Shown here: in pieces, positions 6,453 to 6,618 of the stretch
Layout: each line of letters opens with the position of its first letter
How positions within the stretch are numbered: position 1 is the first letter of the stretch
Assembly (NCBI GenBank): GCA_002344975.1
Contig: DDUV01000061.1
Span: 1 to 6,618, forward strand
Length of the DNA: 6,618 bases
Source: Saprospiraceae bacterium UBA2329
GTDB lineage: Bacteria; Bacteroidota; Bacteroidia; Chitinophagales; Saprospiraceae
Direction: 5' to 3'
The notes under the pieces: generated by a model
What the model saw: the letters and a program-made list of their open reading frames with translations, nothing else
Databases searched by the model: none
What the model was told of the DNA's origin: nothing
Program-made: the position numbers and the translations under genes

Positions 6453-6484
6453 TTGCTCAAACAAATTCAAGCGTAGTATCTTTG
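6453..6484 (+). promoter_or_regulatory. Predicted rRNA operon promoter P2 (TTG-N21-TAnnTTTG)
   Basis: TTG at 6453-6455 and TATCTTTG at 6477-6484 have the same 21-nt spacing as P1, exactly 153 nt downstream. The first part of the spacer (CnCAAAnnAATnC) and the initial transcribed region (TCC, then CTTTCCCAAAG) are shared with P1. An A-rich tract (6421-6452) precedes it. Expected start is about 6489. Confidence 0.78.
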
Positions 6485-6517
6485 CAGTCCTTTCCCAAAG
6501 TTGGTCAGGCAAATTTG

Positions 6518-6543
6518 ATCTTAATCGGCGCAAGCCTGAAGAT
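6518..6543 (+). other. Leader hairpin with GCAA tetraloop
   Basis: GGC-GCAA-GCC (6527-6536) is a short stem capped by a GNRA tetraloop, and ATCTT (6518-6522) pairs with AAGAT (6539-6543) below an internal loop. An alternative outer pairing, TTTGAT (6514-6519) with ATCAAA (6555-6560), would enclose the same apical stem. Structure is predicted by eye only. Confidence 0.5.
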
Positions 6544-6562
6544 ACCTGCTGCAAATCAAAAA

Positions 6563-6580
6563 ATACTCCAACGGGAGTAT
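6563..6580 (+). other. 7-bp leader hairpin in boxB-like position
   Basis: ATACTCC (6563-6569), loop AACG, and GGAGTAT (6574-6580) form a perfect 7-bp stem. It ends 18 nt before the boxA-like motif. In enterobacterial rrn leaders a boxB hairpin precedes boxA in the same order; the comparison is positional only. Confidence 0.55.
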
Positions 6581-6598
6581 AGAGACGAGGCGGCAAAA

Positions 6599-6612
6599 GT
6601 TCATTGACACTG
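6599..6612 (+). promoter_or_regulatory. boxA-like antitermination motif of rRNA leader
   Basis: GTTCATTGACACTG resembles the GTTCTTTGACATATTG-type sequence found ahead of 16S genes in Bacteroidota and, more loosely, the E. coli boxA TGCTCTTTA bound by NusB-S10. It is the main reason for calling the downstream operon ribosomal. The match is from memory of the phylum, not from a search. Confidence 0.6.
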
Positions 6613-6618
6613 TAGCAA

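Larger units (their letters stand above)
6336..6618 (+). ncRNA. Predicted leader of an rRNA operon (16S lies beyond the window)
   Basis: The region after P1 carries no coding signal and is full of small hairpins. It contains a second strong promoter and ends in a boxA-like motif resembling the GTTCTTTGACA-type sequence I know from upstream of 16S genes in this phylum. Two tandem consensus promoters with AT tracts are what one expects at a highly expressed rrn operon. No mature 16S sequence is visible before the edge, so the identity of the transcript is inferred. A tRNA or another strongly expressed operon is the alternative. Confidence 0.65.

Noticed and set aside
6249..6596. 115-codon minus-strand ORF antisense to the predicted rRNA promoters
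   Set aside because: Its residues come from AT tracts and promoter motifs, it resembles no family I know, and it overlaps two consensus promoters on the other strand.
1..6618. A new defence, CRISPR or biosynthetic system
   Set aside because: All long genes belong to known families, there is no spaced repeat array, and the repeats present are explained by one intergenic element and a duplicated promoter.

Overview
This 6.6 kb stretch looks like ordinary chromosome from a member of the Bacteroidota. Three things suggest this. Candidate promoters have the phylum's TTG / TAnnTTTG form rather than the E. coli -35/-10 form. Start codons mostly lack a Shine-Dalgarno sequence. The UvrA protein is of the type I associate with this phylum. 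Overall base composition is near 50% GC inside genes, with AT-rich gaps. The exact genus cannot be read from the window.

Layout, left to right. Positions 1-315 hold the start of a minus-strand trypsin-like (HtrA/DegP-type) periplasmic serine protease that runs off the left edge. It is followed, 29 nt away on the same strand, by a complete AbgT-family membrane transporter (345-1865). A short divergent promoter region (1866-2007) separates this pair from a plus-strand TerC/Alx-family membrane protein (2008-2976). The gap 2977-3246 contains a 159-bp element with 37-bp imperfect inverted arms built from GAGCTnCGAG-like units. A complete excision-repair ATPase gene, uvrA, fills 3247-6090.

The last 528 bases (6091-6618) contain no convincing protein gene. 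I read them as the promoter and leader region of a ribosomal RNA operon transcribed to the right. It has two tandem, sequence-related promoters 153 nt apart, AT tracts upstream of each, several leader hairpins and a boxA-like antitermination sequence right at the edge. The 16S rRNA itself would lie outside the window.

Functionally the genes are housekeeping or envelope functions: protein quality control in the periplasm, transport or drug efflux, metal handling, and nucleotide excision repair. They do not form one pathway. I found no evidence of a new defence, biosynthetic or mobile system. The non-coding parts are the most interesting: the predicted rrn leader, the inverted-repeat intergenic element and a possibly leaderless transporter promoter.
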